Assembly: GCA_003342895.1 (NCBI GenBank)
Contig: PTFA01000276.1
Coordinates: forward strand, 699,632 to 763,631
Source of the DNA: Casuarius casuarius
Taxonomy: Eukaryota; Chordata; Aves; Casuariiformes; Casuariidae
Direction: 5' to 3'
DNA: 64,000 nt
Shown: piece by piece, positions 1-12,527 of the stretch
Numbering within the stretch: the first letter of the stretch is position 1
How the letters are laid out: each line of letters opens with the position of its first letter
Made by a program: the position numbers and the translations under genes
The notes under the pieces: generated by a model
The model's database searches: none
Seen by the model: the letters and a program-made list of their open reading frames with translations, nothing else
What the model was told of the DNA's origin: nothing

Positions 1-400
1 GAAGCCGCCTGCCGTGGGGCCGCCCCCGGGCGCGGAGCCGCTCTGCGCGCGCCGCGGCGCTGTAATGGGCTTTCCTTAAAAAAGGAAAAAAAACCATTAT
101 TTCCAGATGAGGGCAAGCGAGCGGAGCGGCCGGTGCTGCAGAGGCCGCTTCCGAGCGAGCCCGCTGGCGGGCAGCGCGGTGACTGCCGCGGCGCGGCCCG
201 TGGGGCGCCCCGCGCGTGGGCGCCGCGCTTTCGCTTTCATTTGCAACCAGAAACCGGGTGGCAGCGGGCGGGGGAGCCCAAGTACATTCCCGTGTCGTGG
301 GATCGTCAGCAAAATCTGGCGCGCAGATCGGAAGCGGGAGAAAGGTGAAAATGGTGCAGGATAGCGGGGCGATCTGCTGGATCATTTATGTTCGGTGAAG
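1..400. promoter_or_regulatory. CpG-rich island at window edge, possible ADAMTS6 promoter
   Basis: This edge is GC-rich and dense in CG dinucleotides, especially bases 1-60 and 110-330, in contrast with the AT-rich DNA that follows. The sequence itself shows a CpG-island-like stretch cut by the window boundary. In human the gene next to CENPK on this side is ADAMTS6, transcribed on the same strand as CENPK with its 5' end facing the CENPK 3' end. By that synteny this island is likely the ADAMTS6 promoter or first exon, transcribed leftwards out of the window. No ADAMTS6 coding exon can be read here, so the gene assignment is inference only. Confidence 0.45.
63..99. repeat. Imperfect hairpin in the CpG island
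   Basis: Outer arms TAATGG (63-68) and CCATTA (94-99) are reverse complements. Inner arms TTTCCTT (71-77) and AAGGAAA (82-88) are also complementary, around an AAAA loop. The arms are separated by unequal spacers of 2 and 5 bases, so the stem has an internal bulge. Function unknown. Confidence 0.5.
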
Positions 401-1160
401 CTAACGGTGATGTGGGGGGAAGAGAGGCTGGTAGCGGGAGGGAGGGAGGGGGTGGAATTTGAGCCTCGCTCGCATAGCTGCCAAGCTAATTTCCGATAGC
501 CAAAAAAGAGAAAAAAAATCCTTCCTCTGATGGTTTCAAGCTTCTGCTAACAGTATTTCCCAAATGGTTTCTCTGCGTGTAAGTGTGTGTTTTCATCCTG
601 AGCCGGAGGTAGTAGGTGTAATTCTTCTGGTGAATCTATAATAGTGGGCTGAACTGTGAAGTGATTCAGACTGGAAACATCCAAAAATATAGTTACTCCA
701 GTTCTTCCTTGAGGGTGGAAAGGGAACAGCATCAGTCTGCAGAATTGACAGTCCTCATAGTAACTTTAATGGTCACTTACGGTTGGGTGCATGCCATAAA
801 GTCAGTCCCATGGTTGGCATTTACTGTTCCAAATGAACACACCGCATCTGGTAGCTGCATGCTTTATTTTTGAAGATAAAGCGCCGCTAGAGTGGAGTTA
901 GATTTCTGCATACAAATATATGAAGTTTCTGTCAACGGTAACTCTAACAAAATAAGCATAAGCCCCTAAAAAGGCAGTCACATTTGTCATCAGTCATGCT
1001 GAAACTTCCCTCTCAATTTTAATATATAATGAACACTTATATGTGAGGTCCTTTTACGCTCTTAGGCAAACTAATGTTACATTTGTAATGGTAGAGTAGC
1101 GTATCCAACGCCTGAGCTGTGACACAAATGCTCCTTAGGAGCATCGGGATTCACAGAGAT
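400..1160. other. Flanking non-coding DNA, no gene seen
   Basis: AT-richer sequence between the edge CpG island and the second GC patch. It contains a G/A-rich stretch at about 415-450. I see no credible exon, RNA gene or dispersed repeat. Confidence 0.5.
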
Positions 1161-1204
1161 AAATGTTTTCTTCTGGAAATGCTGGTCAACCTGCTGCCCG
1201 GGGT

Positions 1205-1372
1205 GTAATTGCTCATGCAAAGAGCGCCATCCTGCGTCGGCCGGCGGGAGGCGAGCGGCCGGGTGCCAGGGCAGCGCCGCGCCGCGCGCCCCCGGGGCTT
1301 CCGCGCGCCCCCGGGGCTTCCGCGCGCCCCCGGGGCCGCCGCGCGCACGCGTGCACGTGCCGCCGGTGCCTT
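1205..1372. other. Isolated CpG-dense GC patch
   Basis: About 165 bases of very high GC and CpG content, flanked on both sides by AT-rich DNA. It contains the 19-bp tandem repeat listed separately and ends in an alternating CGCGCG/CACGCGTGCACGTG run. It may be a small CpG island (alternative upstream promoter of the leftward gene) or a GC-rich expansion. Nothing in it identifies an exon. Confidence 0.55.
1282..1338. repeat. 19-bp GC-rich tandem repeat, three copies
   Basis: The unit CCGCGCGCCCCCGGGGCTT occurs at 1282-1300 and 1301-1319. A third copy begins at 1320 and diverges after GGGGC. Each unit holds the self-complementary core CCCCGGGG. Confidence 0.9.
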
Positions 1373-1995
1373 GATACCGTGTTGTACTTGGTGCTGTATC
1401 TATGCGGATTCTCTGCGTACGCCTACTGGAAACAAGCGATGCTGAGTATGGACAAGGTTTTGTTGTTGTTGTTAATATTCCCAAATTCCTTCTTCTGTTG
1501 GAAATTCATTTATAAGATGAACGCATTAATAACCTATAGAGCAAGCTCTGCAACAAATGCAGATAGGTGCATCTTAGCCACATCATCTGTCTCCATGGAC
1601 AGACGCTGTGACCGCTTCTGCTCACCGTTTCCTTCAAATGCAGCAGTATGGCGAACTGGGAGAATCTATGCTTTGGAAAGGATAGGTTGTGGAGAGAGAT
1701 TTACCATGAGAGTCTATTTCCCCCCCTTTTATATCAGGACCAGAAAAATAACCTTTTGAGTAGACACCTACCATAGCAAGTTGCCTCATGCTCATGGTAT
1801 CCTCGGGGGAATTGGGAGACCTGCCTTCAAACCAGACTCTGCCTGCATCAGGCTCAGGAATGCTCCTGCTGCTGTCTGACAGCTCACCGAGGGGCTATTC
1901 TGGTGTGGAAGACTGTGCCCTCCGTGGCTGGAGCTGCTCCACTGCGTATAACTGATTAAATACTCATCAAGCTAAAAAGAAAGACAGATTATCAC
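1373..1995. other. Intergenic DNA, no gene seen
   Basis: Ordinary AT-rich sequence without recognisable exons or repeats. An open reading frame starting at 1163 in the GC patch runs through to 1759. It is discussed as a finding and not annotated as a gene. Confidence 0.5.
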
Positions 1996-1997
1996 TG

Positions 1998-2110
1998 TCT
2001 GGTTAGGGCGCTCACATGAGTTCAACTCCCTGCTCTAAATCAAGCAGTCGAGCAAAGACTTGAACATGGGCTCTGCAGAATCCAGCTGCTTGTTCAGACC
2101 AACAAGTTAT
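1998..2110 (+). repeat. Degraded tRNA-like SINE or MIR-like remnant (tentative)
   Basis: The stretch starting with TGGTTAGGGCGCTCAC and followed by GAGTTCAACTCCC resembles a tRNA-type box A / box B arrangement (box B consensus GGTTCGANTCC). Similar 'TGGTTAGGGCACTCAC...TTCAA.TCCCTGCTC' repeats are common in archosaur and turtle genomes. The copy is old and its ends are uncertain. It is not a functional tRNA gene because no cloverleaf can be drawn. Confidence 0.35.
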
Positions 2111-5100
2111 TTATTCCCTGTCCCAGACAACTACTTTTTCTTGCCTACACCCACTGCTGGAACTGAGAAAATGTTTCCAATAACAGCTTTGTCAAAAGTG
2201 GTATATTACCAGGAAATGCTTTGGCTTTAGTTAAAAATTCCTGACCAGCTGTAATTAGAATTTCTGACAGAATTCCCAGTGCAGTTTGACTCACCTTTTT
2301 CTTTTTTTGCTTTATTGTGTAAAATCATTTTCCAGAGTGAACCTGGTTCAGATGAAAATAGTGAGTTTGATGACTTCTATTTTTGTTTCAACAACCTGAG
2401 TAATACTTATATGTTTTTGATGATCTACAGCTTTTTAGGAAAAAAACTTGCACAGAAAGTAGTATGCAGGTCCTTAGTATAAATTTATCTTTGCTGCAAG
2501 TAGAAATCTTTGTTGAACTATCAAATAGCAGAGATAATTATTCTATTATGAATGCCGATAGTACTTGAAACCATTTGGGCAACTGTGCCATCAGAAGTCC
2601 TGGACAAGATTACAGATTTATAGAGCACGGAGTACATTAGTCCATGTCTTTGTTAGTTTTTGCTTGTCATAAAAGTAGTTTGCTAAAGCTTTAAGCACTC
2701 TTAACTTTACTTTAAGCCTTCAAATGTCTGTCAGTCAACAACTGATAAGATTGGCAACACTTTTTCATTTAAATAAATATTTATATTAAACTTCAATTTA
2801 ACATTGCTAGATATATTCAGAGGTATTTGGTGTTGATCCCAGGAATCTTGCTATTAACTGAAATGAATATAAAAGAGGGAGCTACAAGTCTTTGCTGAGC
2901 AGTGTACTTCTGTAAGATGAGATTCTTCTTCCCTGTACATTTGGTTAAACATGCTTGAAAATACATTTTTTCCAAGACACACATATTTTCTCTCTTGATC
3001 TAGTCAGCGAAGGCTTGGGGATAATATCCTATCACATCTTGAAGACATCCTAGCAGCGTTTGTGGAGAGAATAATCATTTTTTGAAATTAAATATAAAAT
3101 GATATATAAAAATATGATACATGTTATAAACAACATCATTTCTGTAATGTATAGAACTAGCATGATTCATCAGACTATTTTTTCTATCCTTTCTCTTTGA
3201 TAACTTTGCTTGAAATGCATAGTTAAGTGAAAGAAAGCCATTAATGCCCTTATTTGTGAATTAAGAAATATCAAGCAAAATTCCTCCAGCATATAGGTAA
3301 AAAACAAAGATACAGTAGCAATAAGCATGTAGGGAATGCTACAGAGGACATTTTGAAATAATATTTTTAGATATTGAGCATCACAAAATTAATCATGTTT
3401 GATGCATAATCTCTTGTTCTAAGCCTAGGATAAGACAATTAAGGAATCTCCATATTATTTTCTATACAGGACCATCAGCTGGCAGTTAAACAAGGGAGCC
3501 CATGATGAGCTTAGGAAATGTTATAGTTAATTCCCTGTGACAATTTTTTCGCTGTAGTCTTTCATGACTTTCTCCTGTTCCTTTTTTTAAATCAAACTGT
3601 GGCCTTAATGGCCTGATTGGCCCTTCTGCTGGTTCAGAGATTGGCAACAGGACTCTTGGTGTCTGGCTTGTGCCATTCTTGGCACAACTTGGCTGTTACA
3701 TGTCAGCTCCTTGCAGAAGCATGGGCTACCCTGTGAGTGGGTCTTACAGGCAGTCCAGGTGCCACAGCACTTACTGACCTGGCTGATGAAGAAAAATTGC
3801 TTGCTGGAGTGTCTGTTTATTACAACGTAGGACTCGAGACACTGTGGGATGTGATCAACTCTTTTTTGGGAATATTTGTTGGAGTAGTTTTACAAATAAC
3901 CTTTGGGTCCTTTGCAACGATTACAGCAGTGATTATGGCTTAGTATGTACAATGACATGTAAGGCATGGGTTGTTGTATGTAATATTCCACTGATAGAGA
4001 AAAAGCCATTTGACTTAAAACTTGTGTTAATTATGTATGTGTAATTCTGCAAAACTGTAAGTGCTCTTCTGCTTTTGAAAATACTATTGAAGGCAAGTCA
4101 TAAAAATGCGTGCCTCAAGTTAATTTTTAGATATGTTATTTTAGGATTAGATGTCTTACTGTTTCTTATTGTCATGCAGCTTGTACTGAACTGGAAGAAT
4201 TTATGCCCTGAACCATTTCTGATCTGGTAAATTCCATGTAAGGAATTAGAAATTCATCCTCCTACTACTCCTCTGTCAGGGTTGGAAAAAACTGGAGTCT
4301 GGCCTTTAGAATGAATAGAAAATCTGACAGACATCCGGCTTGTTTGCTTGTCTCCTCACTATGACAACCTGCTACATCAAATTAGATTAAAAGATTTCTC
4401 CAGAGTAGGACAGCATACTTCTGCTGCCTCTGGAGAAGCTAACAGGACAACATTAACAACCTGTATAGTTTCCCATTGTATTGTACATAATTTCCAGGAC
4501 CATGTAAATATACTCACACAAGCAGATGAGCCGTTACGCCATTCAGGCTCCTGGATTTAGCAGTGTCCATAATCTATAATAATTTTTACTATTAACTTTC
4601 ACTGAATAGCTCTTGAGGTATGAAATAGACTATGGGATATACTTACTAAATACTTCGGTCAACCATATAGTTGAAAAAATACTACATAGTAACCTCGCAT
4701 TTATCTGTACTATAGGTTCAAGGAGAAAAGCTGTTGCTGTGCATAAGTGCTTCATTTTTACTCCCCTGAACTAAAAGATTCTAAAAGTGCTTGAAGGCAA
4801 TGGTGCTGTCGAGGTCCAGTATCTCGCAATGACATTTCCTTTGTAGCCTGAATTCAGATTGCTAACAAATCTCATCTCCCCTTGCAGGAAGAGACTAAGA
4901 ACATCTCTAGAAATGACCCTAGGCCATGTGTTCAGCCTCATATCAATCACTTGCCATCATTGCGAGGGCTAATGAGAGAGGCAGAGGCCATTGTGCCTGG
5001 CACATTGTATTTCAGTTTGCCACAAAGAAGAGAATGCATATCCTGAGTGCACTTTAAATTGGGAAATGCAGCCTTTTTGAGCTGGATTATCTCAGATGGC

Positions 5101-8100
5101 CCTCTCAAACAAAACTCAGATCAGGGAATTTGCTTCAAGTGTGGCCTTGAGGCTGCTTCTACCCAGCAAGTGGATATTGCTAAGAATGTCTTCGTTTAAC
5201 TACAGAGAGCCGTACCAATGACCTGAATGAAGAGAGAGCTTCCTTTTCTAGAATGCTTCTTTGGAGCAACTCTGTGTGATGCTGATACTGGGGCTATAGT
5301 CACCTGAGCCTCCTTGTTGCTCCAAGAACCTGTGAATCTGACCAGCCCAATTATTTTAGCATAAAATTTGGGAATAAAACTGAGAAACTCAGTTCACATG
5401 CACTTGGCATCTTCCGTCATGTACCAGACAGTTTCCTCCCTGATGAAACACAGATGAGGTAGGGCAGAGAGATTAGAGAATATGAAGTGTGGTGACTATG
5501 CTCAGAGCTTGCTCAAAAAATGGAAAGGGGGGATGGCAGGAGAGGTAAGATTAGAGATCTCTCTAGTAAACCTGAAATAAGGAATCCTACATTAGTCAAG
5601 CTGATGAGGGAATCCCTTCAGCATAATTGATATTGTCCTCAAATTTTCTAGGCAAATTGATCAAGCTCATACTATCCTCGTTATGATTAAAGTAAAAAGT
5701 ATAGAAAAATTAACTCAGCTCCATACAAGAACAAGAATAGTAATAAGGGGGAAAGAAGAGGTTATTCAGACTAGGGAGTTGTTTTATTTTGACAGTAGAA
5801 GGTATCTTTTCCTGCTTTGTCTCTTTCCTGCTTTATGGTCAAGAATCAGATACCAGAAACAAGATTATCTCAGTGGGCATAGTAGTTTGCTAAAAGGGGT
5901 CATTTTCCAGCTATATGTATTCTGTTTTTTCTATGTATATATATTCTTCTTTTGTAAGTTTCGTTTCCAGAGAAAGTTGTTCAGTAAGATCTGAACAATC
6001 TGTAAGATTTATGGAGAACAAAGTTGAGACAAATGCTACAATGTATGGAAAATGTGCGTGGAAAATCTCTGTGGAAAACCATATTCCTCAAAGATTACTG
6101 TAGTCAGAAACATATATAAGCTATGCAGAAATTCTAAGCAAAGGTGTAAGAATTCAGTTATTTTGATTTCAGAATGAAAAATCTGGAATTAACTCACAAG
6201 AAGACTTGGCTATGACCATGCAGAGCACTGCAGTGCTGTGGAATCTGGCACTCAGTTCTGAAAACGACACTCCCGATTCAGAATCAGGCACCTGGGTCTA
6301 AGTTCACTGCTTCAGTATCTGAATTGGAGGAGAATTACAGTTTTTGTGCTGATGAGCATCATAGACTCCTCATTTAGCATTTGCTGAAATAAGTGGTGAT
6401 CCCCCACTTCTTGGTATGCTTTATATAAAAGCATGTACTAATGTCAGAGGTTTCAAAATTGGATCTTGAAATGTGCACAGATTTATTTTGAATGGAAAGA
6501 ATTGGACTTTCTGTATTCCTGGACTGTATAACTGGAAATGATTTATTAAAGACTCTAGAGCATATGGTGCATACTGCTTTGGACAGAGATTACAACTTGG
6601 TCTAATTTAGATGGCTCTCTGGCATTCTTTCTACCACAGTGTCTTGCAACAGCTCATAAGTGGAACTATCTTTACTGAAAGCCGTTAGGCTGATGGATTA
6701 AAGAACATTTGGAAAAAAATAATACTCACCCGTCCCCTTGCAACTTTTGCCTATCCCCCCAAAATACAACAACATATTGTGAATGCAGTGAAGTGTTACT
6801 TGAATGCACTAAGTAAATACCTTTCCTTCTATCTCATGAGTAACTTCATATTTGATATTATTACAGGACTATTGCAGCAGTAGCAGTTCCTTCATTAGGG
6901 AAAGCAGTGTTCTGCTTGAAGGGGTTTGTTTGCATTGAGCCCCCTTAAAGAGTCCAGCATTCTCTTTTTACAACTTATTTAGGATTGGCTGGTTTTGCAT
7001 GAAAACAGTTTGTGCGGCAGTAAGGGCTCTGACCTTCATGTATGTCCCTAACATAGAACTGGTTAGAAACTGGAGACAGGAGAGTATAGAGGGGAACAGT
7101 CATATATGCTTGCCCTGTTCTTTGACTAGTTATTCACTTTTAGCCACTCCTTGAGACAAGATCCAGGGCCAGATGAATCTTTTGGGGTGACTCAGTACAG
7201 CTATTTTTATGTTCTTAAGAGCACTCTTATTCAGTACAAATTCTAGTGGTTTAATTTAAAAACGCTTTCCACTAGATCTTAAGTTAGGCTGTTGGACTTT
7301 GTGCAGGAGCATCCATATGTTGCATTTTGCTGCTCTGCTGTGGAAGCAGCGATCTCCCACAAAAGAACAGTAATAAAAAGAACTCCAAAGAACAGTTACT
7401 GATCCCCTAGTAATGACTGCAGCTATTTGTTAAATGAATCTATCAAAGCCCTCGTCAACTTTTACAAACCCTGGGAGCAAGAACAAACATCACGATGGTT
7501 GCAATTTATATTACCCTTTGATAGGGATTTAGTCCTGTTAATCTTCTGATATTCCACTGAATATTCTTGAAATGTTTTAACTGTTGTGTACACATTTTAG
7601 GTTATTATTTGGTAAAGCATCCTGTTATATTCTAAAGACAAAACTAAAACAAAGGATTTTTCAATTAAAGACCAGAGCTCACGATATAAGTTTTCCAGCT
7701 GCAAAATCAACTATGCATTAAAATGGCAAACAACATTCTGTTTCTATAGAGTTAAAAGGTTACACTTTTTAGTTACAGGTCTAATTCTGGGCACAATCTG
7801 TGAACTGAAATGTGAACTGGGCTTAGCGTACTTTTGTTCCTGCTATAGCCATTAAATGATTATTTGCATCAATAGGCAAGTTATAGTGAAAAAGGATCAG
7901 ATCCAGTTGTTCTCAAAACTTTCAGGAAGCCTGATATTATGGTTTGACAGGCTTGTACAATATATGGTATCAGTTTTGCATTCTAACATACAGTAACCAT
8001 CCAGAGATAAGATGATGCTGGTGTGTGGCTGTTCACAGATGTTTGAGGGCAAAAGAGGAGGGAAAGGCAACTTGTCTCTGAGTTTCTACTTACACGACTA

Positions 8101-8272
8101 GCCAAGATCAAAAGAGGCGTCATTCTCCATATGGTTGTCTCTGGAAATTGCAAAAGGGATTCAAGCTGATTCTAGCAGCAACCTTCACTCCTGAAAGACT
8201 AACTTTTCCTAACATCAATCTATTTGTGTTCCCATGGCTGAAACTCAATGATTAGTGGTAACTTCTAAGCAT
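2111..8272. other. Intergenic DNA between ADAMTS6 side and CENPK, no gene seen
   Basis: About 6 kb of AT-rich DNA. The open frames present are short (at most about 100 codons) and show no recognisable protein. No tRNA, rRNA or clear dispersed repeat was identified by eye. Conserved regulatory elements could be present but cannot be recognised without an alignment. Confidence 0.5.
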
Positions 8273-8316
8273 TATTCTGTAAACTTTGTAATTATATTCT
8301 GTAAACTTTGTAATTA
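8273..8316. repeat. 22-bp tandem duplication
   Basis: The unit TATTCTGTAAACTTTGTAATTA occurs at 8273-8294 and again, perfectly, at 8295-8316. A short, recent-looking duplication in intergenic DNA. Confidence 0.9.
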
Positions 8317-11300
8317 ATAGTATATCAAGAAATTTGGCAGAGAAAATAGAAGTGCTCAAAACAAATGGAATAACAGCTATAGAAATCTACATATTTGAAG
8401 AAAATGCTAGACACTTATTTTTAGCTCATTGCAACCACAGTTGCAGCCATCTATAAATCTAACTAAACAATTTCATCCACAGATTAGGTTGTCTGGCAAT
8501 TAAATAGAGTAAGTTCTGATATAAATTACTGCACCAGCAGTTTTGTGCATAGATTTAATTATAAACATAACACTACTCTTGCAGTGTTGCCAGTCTGTAT
8601 AAAGTTCAGCTAACAGTCTATACCTACAGCTATCATAATTTAGCAGTGTATTTACAAGGCCAATCAAGTACATACTTAATGAGTACAAACACAGATGCAG
8701 ATATCCCATCTGAAAATGTGTATCTACAGTGAATTTATCCTGCTGTCTGGAAAATGAGGACTTAGAGAGGAAGGTTTCCACCATTTTCTAAGCCAGTCAA
8801 AGATCATCTTGAATAGTGCAGAAGTTGAAAGTTTAGTTATGTGTTTTACCAAATATGATTGGTGTTTACTAAGAGATCAAATGGAGCCACAGGGGACTTA
8901 AGTGTAATTAAACATTAACTACTTTATAATTCAGGGATCTGTAATCTGCATAACTGAATTTAACTAAATTTGTACATTGTCACACCTTCAATTCAGCTGG
9001 TATAAATTTTAGATCAGGCCCAAGTATATTTCAGTAATTATAAAAATGTGGTAACTTACAACTACTTCTACCCTTCCAAACCTTATTTCCCTAGCCTATG
9101 CTCATACCTCTTTATTAAAGTGTAAAATCCTTAGTTTTATGCATCACCTGTGGATATGTCCTGTAATTTCTATTTAAAGTCTACACTCAGGGCATTTTTA
9201 TTTCTCATTTTTGAATAGCTGTCTCTGGGCCATTCTCTTTCTCTGTCCCCAGATACAATGTGGGACTTTCGGAGGTGAGGAAGAGAACTGGGATTCTCTC
9301 TGAATAGGCCTGGGGGAGGGACCAGGGCTAACCTTTGCTCTTGTTTTACCCCAGATTCCCGGCTTTGCACATGAATGGATACTCTTCTATTGAGGGCTTT
9401 CTTTTGGGGGATGAAACAAATTAACTGCAAAAGAATACCAGGGAATTCACTTTGTGCACTATCTCTGCGAAGTTTTTTCTAAGACTTCATGGAAAAAGAG
9501 ATTCAGAAGCTTGAAACGTGTTACGCAAAACTTTTGGAAGAGGCAGGGCAGCCCAGCATTCCTCATGCACTACTCTACAATAAAACTACACACAAACCTC
9601 TTACCAACTACATGGCTTCTTACCAAAGATGGAGTGTCAAATACATTACTATAATTTTTCTGAGGCCTAACTGTAGTTTTGAAGGTAAAATATTTTGCAC
9701 AGCTGTTTGTTTAATCACTGCTCCCTAGCTCAGGTGGACAGTGGCTAGGTGTGCTTTCTTGATTTTTAGTTCAATAATTTGGGGATTTACTGAGAGAAAT
9801 ATGATGTGCAGAAAAGGATTTTTTAATCTTGGGAACAGAACTCTCTGTGACAAATGCCCACCATAGTATGATTGCATAATTGCTTTTCTCAAAGAACCTC
9901 ATTATGCTTGTCCTGTTAAATATTACCCATGTCCTAATAAATGTGCCTAAGTAGAAATGTTGCTGCCAAAGTGTCTTCTGCCCCTTGCTAACACTTAGGC
10001 CTTTAAGCAGCTCAGGATTTCTTCCAGTTGTTTCATAGAGACATTTTAGATGGAACAGAGGAATGAACCTCATATGACTCAGTATAAAAAAGCTGTAGAA
10101 AAAGGTGTGCATCACTATTTTTGTGTTTTCTCTGTTACAAAGCATTTAAACATAAAATATACACTCATTGAATCTTAGAGTGTTTTCAAGTGTGACGTGA
10201 CACTATGATCAACAATACTGAATGCTGTGCTTTGCCCCTTGACGACAAACTATCATCAACAGGGATCAACAAGATTTTAGGGCTATCCTACTTTTGTCTC
10301 CTTCCGTGATCCTATTCAGAGAGAACGCCAATTCTCTCCCTCACCTCTGAGATGCATTAAGAATATTGATGGTAAGATATGCAGTTAGTGGCCATTCTCT
10401 CTTAGCTCACTTAACATATTTTAAGAAATGAGAAGCTGATTACTGTGTATTAGTTGGCAAGGTCATGTGAGTTTCATGACTTAAATATGTATTTTAAAAT
10501 TTAAAACTAGTTTATTCAAGAATATTTATATAGACTTAAATATGTATGTCTCATATATATAAAAATATGTATGTGTAGAACGTGAACATGTATACTGGCC
10601 ATGCTAGTATTGAGGGGGTGGGCAGGTCTTCTGTTCAAATTAATCCTTTATAATTTCCATAAAATAATGCTATCCTATTAAAAAACAAACATATCATTTC
10701 TTATGGCTAAGGTACTGGGTTTAAACTCAGGTTCTTAGCTTTTCACAGCTTTGTGTTTGAATACGCATTTTCTGAAGCAGACATTTTGATAATACTGAAG
10801 ATATAAACATTGTGGATATGGGATTAAAAAGTTCTTAATACTCATGACTATATTTCACTTCACAGGCTGAGCATAAAGCATAATGGCAGGGGAAGATTCA
10901 AGGGTTTGGGTCATGAGAATTAACTGAGAACAGGGAAAGGGCTGTCCTATTGTTGATTATCTGGTTCAGATTCAGCTTTTCACAGGGGTGTATAGGCCCT
11001 CACAGCAAGAACCTCACAGCTTCTGAGGTTCAATAAAAGTAGCATAGTTTATCCAAATGATATTTTTGAAATTAAGTCAAATTTATCTTAGACTAATTAA
11101 CTGTATAGTTAGAAGATAATTTGCATGATTAACAAACACTGCCTTTTACCCTTTGGGGAAAAAACAGATGTAATTAAAAGGAATCCTCCTTCTTAAAATG
11201 TAGTTTATTTTGGATAGACTTCTTACCCATATTTCTCCCCTTTGTTTTTTCCAGAGCAAACAAACTTTTTTTTGTTGTTCATAATACTGGTAACAAGCGG

Positions 11301-12462
11301 AGGATCTCCCTAAAAATACTACAGCTTTGTCAGAATAGGTAATTTGTATTTCCCAACTTCACACTTGGTCATCAGGCAATCATCTCCTGTCAGGCAGCGT
11401 AATATTTTAAGTCTCTGAGATATAGAGTCCCAGATGGGCTCCAGCTGGAAGCAGAATGGTTTCCCCCTTCCCCATTGCCGATGTGCTGGACTCAACGAAT
11501 TCCCTGAAGAAAAATGACTATAATCTTGGCACACAACAGCTACTAAATTTAAACTCTTCCTACCCCTGTATACTAAGCTTTCTATCTGGTTCAGCACTAA
11601 ACTCCAATGATTTGGGCAGTTTGGATTCAGAAAGGGATCTTAGCTATCCATAAATTTAGTGAAAACGATGCCTTCCTTGCCTTTATAGTACTAAAAGGAA
11701 GTTTCAGGGAGATGGAAAAAGTGGCAGATTTAGCCAACCTAACATGCCATATACAATCTTTTTGGCTCTATTTACCTGCGCCAGTCCATGTCCAATTGCA
11801 CTACTTCATTTCTTTCATGAATTACTGTGGTCTGTAGCTTTGTGCAAGTTTAACCAGCAAATCTGAACTGAATGCAGATTCTCTAGAAAGGAATGGAAGA
11901 GGGAAGTAAGCTCATTAGTCACTCTTACTTAATGGAAACAGATTTTAGTTAGGGTTCTCAGTTGTTCCTAAGATTTCTACTTAAGATTCATCCAACATCA
12001 TATGGAAGAATCATTGTATCCCTCTCTTCTAATTGCTTAAAACAAGTGCCACTAAACTGAACAAATTTTGGCTCTATGACTTGGCAGACGTTAATTTAAC
12101 CCATGTGTTTGTGAGTTCTCTGATGCCATTTATTCTAGAGAAAACTTAATTGCAGAATTAATGTTTTTCTTATCTCAAATCAGATTATATTATAAACTAG
12201 CCATGTATGTTGTAAGCTTGCTGGGCACTAGGCAGGAGAAAAATAAATATGAAATACATATGAAGAACTCTGGCTTAACATGTCAATAATAACAGACAAC
12301 TATTACAGAAGCAGAACTGATAACTGAAATACAGACATAGCACACCTGGCCAACCCGTAAAATCTTAGGTACTCTAATAGAAATGCCCATATAAATTCAT
12401 ATACATTAGAATGGTTTATCCGCAGCTCAGAGGCAAGTAGCACATTTTCTTTGTCACTCGCT
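8317..12462. other. Intergenic DNA, no confident gene
   Basis: AT-rich sequence with no exon that I can assign. One protein-like open frame at 9489-9728 is discussed as a finding. Nothing else stands out. Confidence 0.45.
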
Positions 12463-12527
12463 GAATCAGCAAGAGATTGGACTAGATGACCTCCAGAGAT
12501 CCCTTCCAACCTACATGATTCTAACTT
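12463..12527 (+). mobile_element. CR1 LINE 3'-end fragment
   Basis: The sequence GATTGGACTAGATGACCTCC followed by AGAGATCCCTTCCAACCTACATGATTCT is the characteristic 3' end of avian CR1 retrotransposons (GGTTGGACTAGATGACCTCC, CTTCCAACC, ATGATTCTA). Only the extreme 3' end is recognisable. This fits the usual 5' truncation of CR1 copies. Confidence 0.85.
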
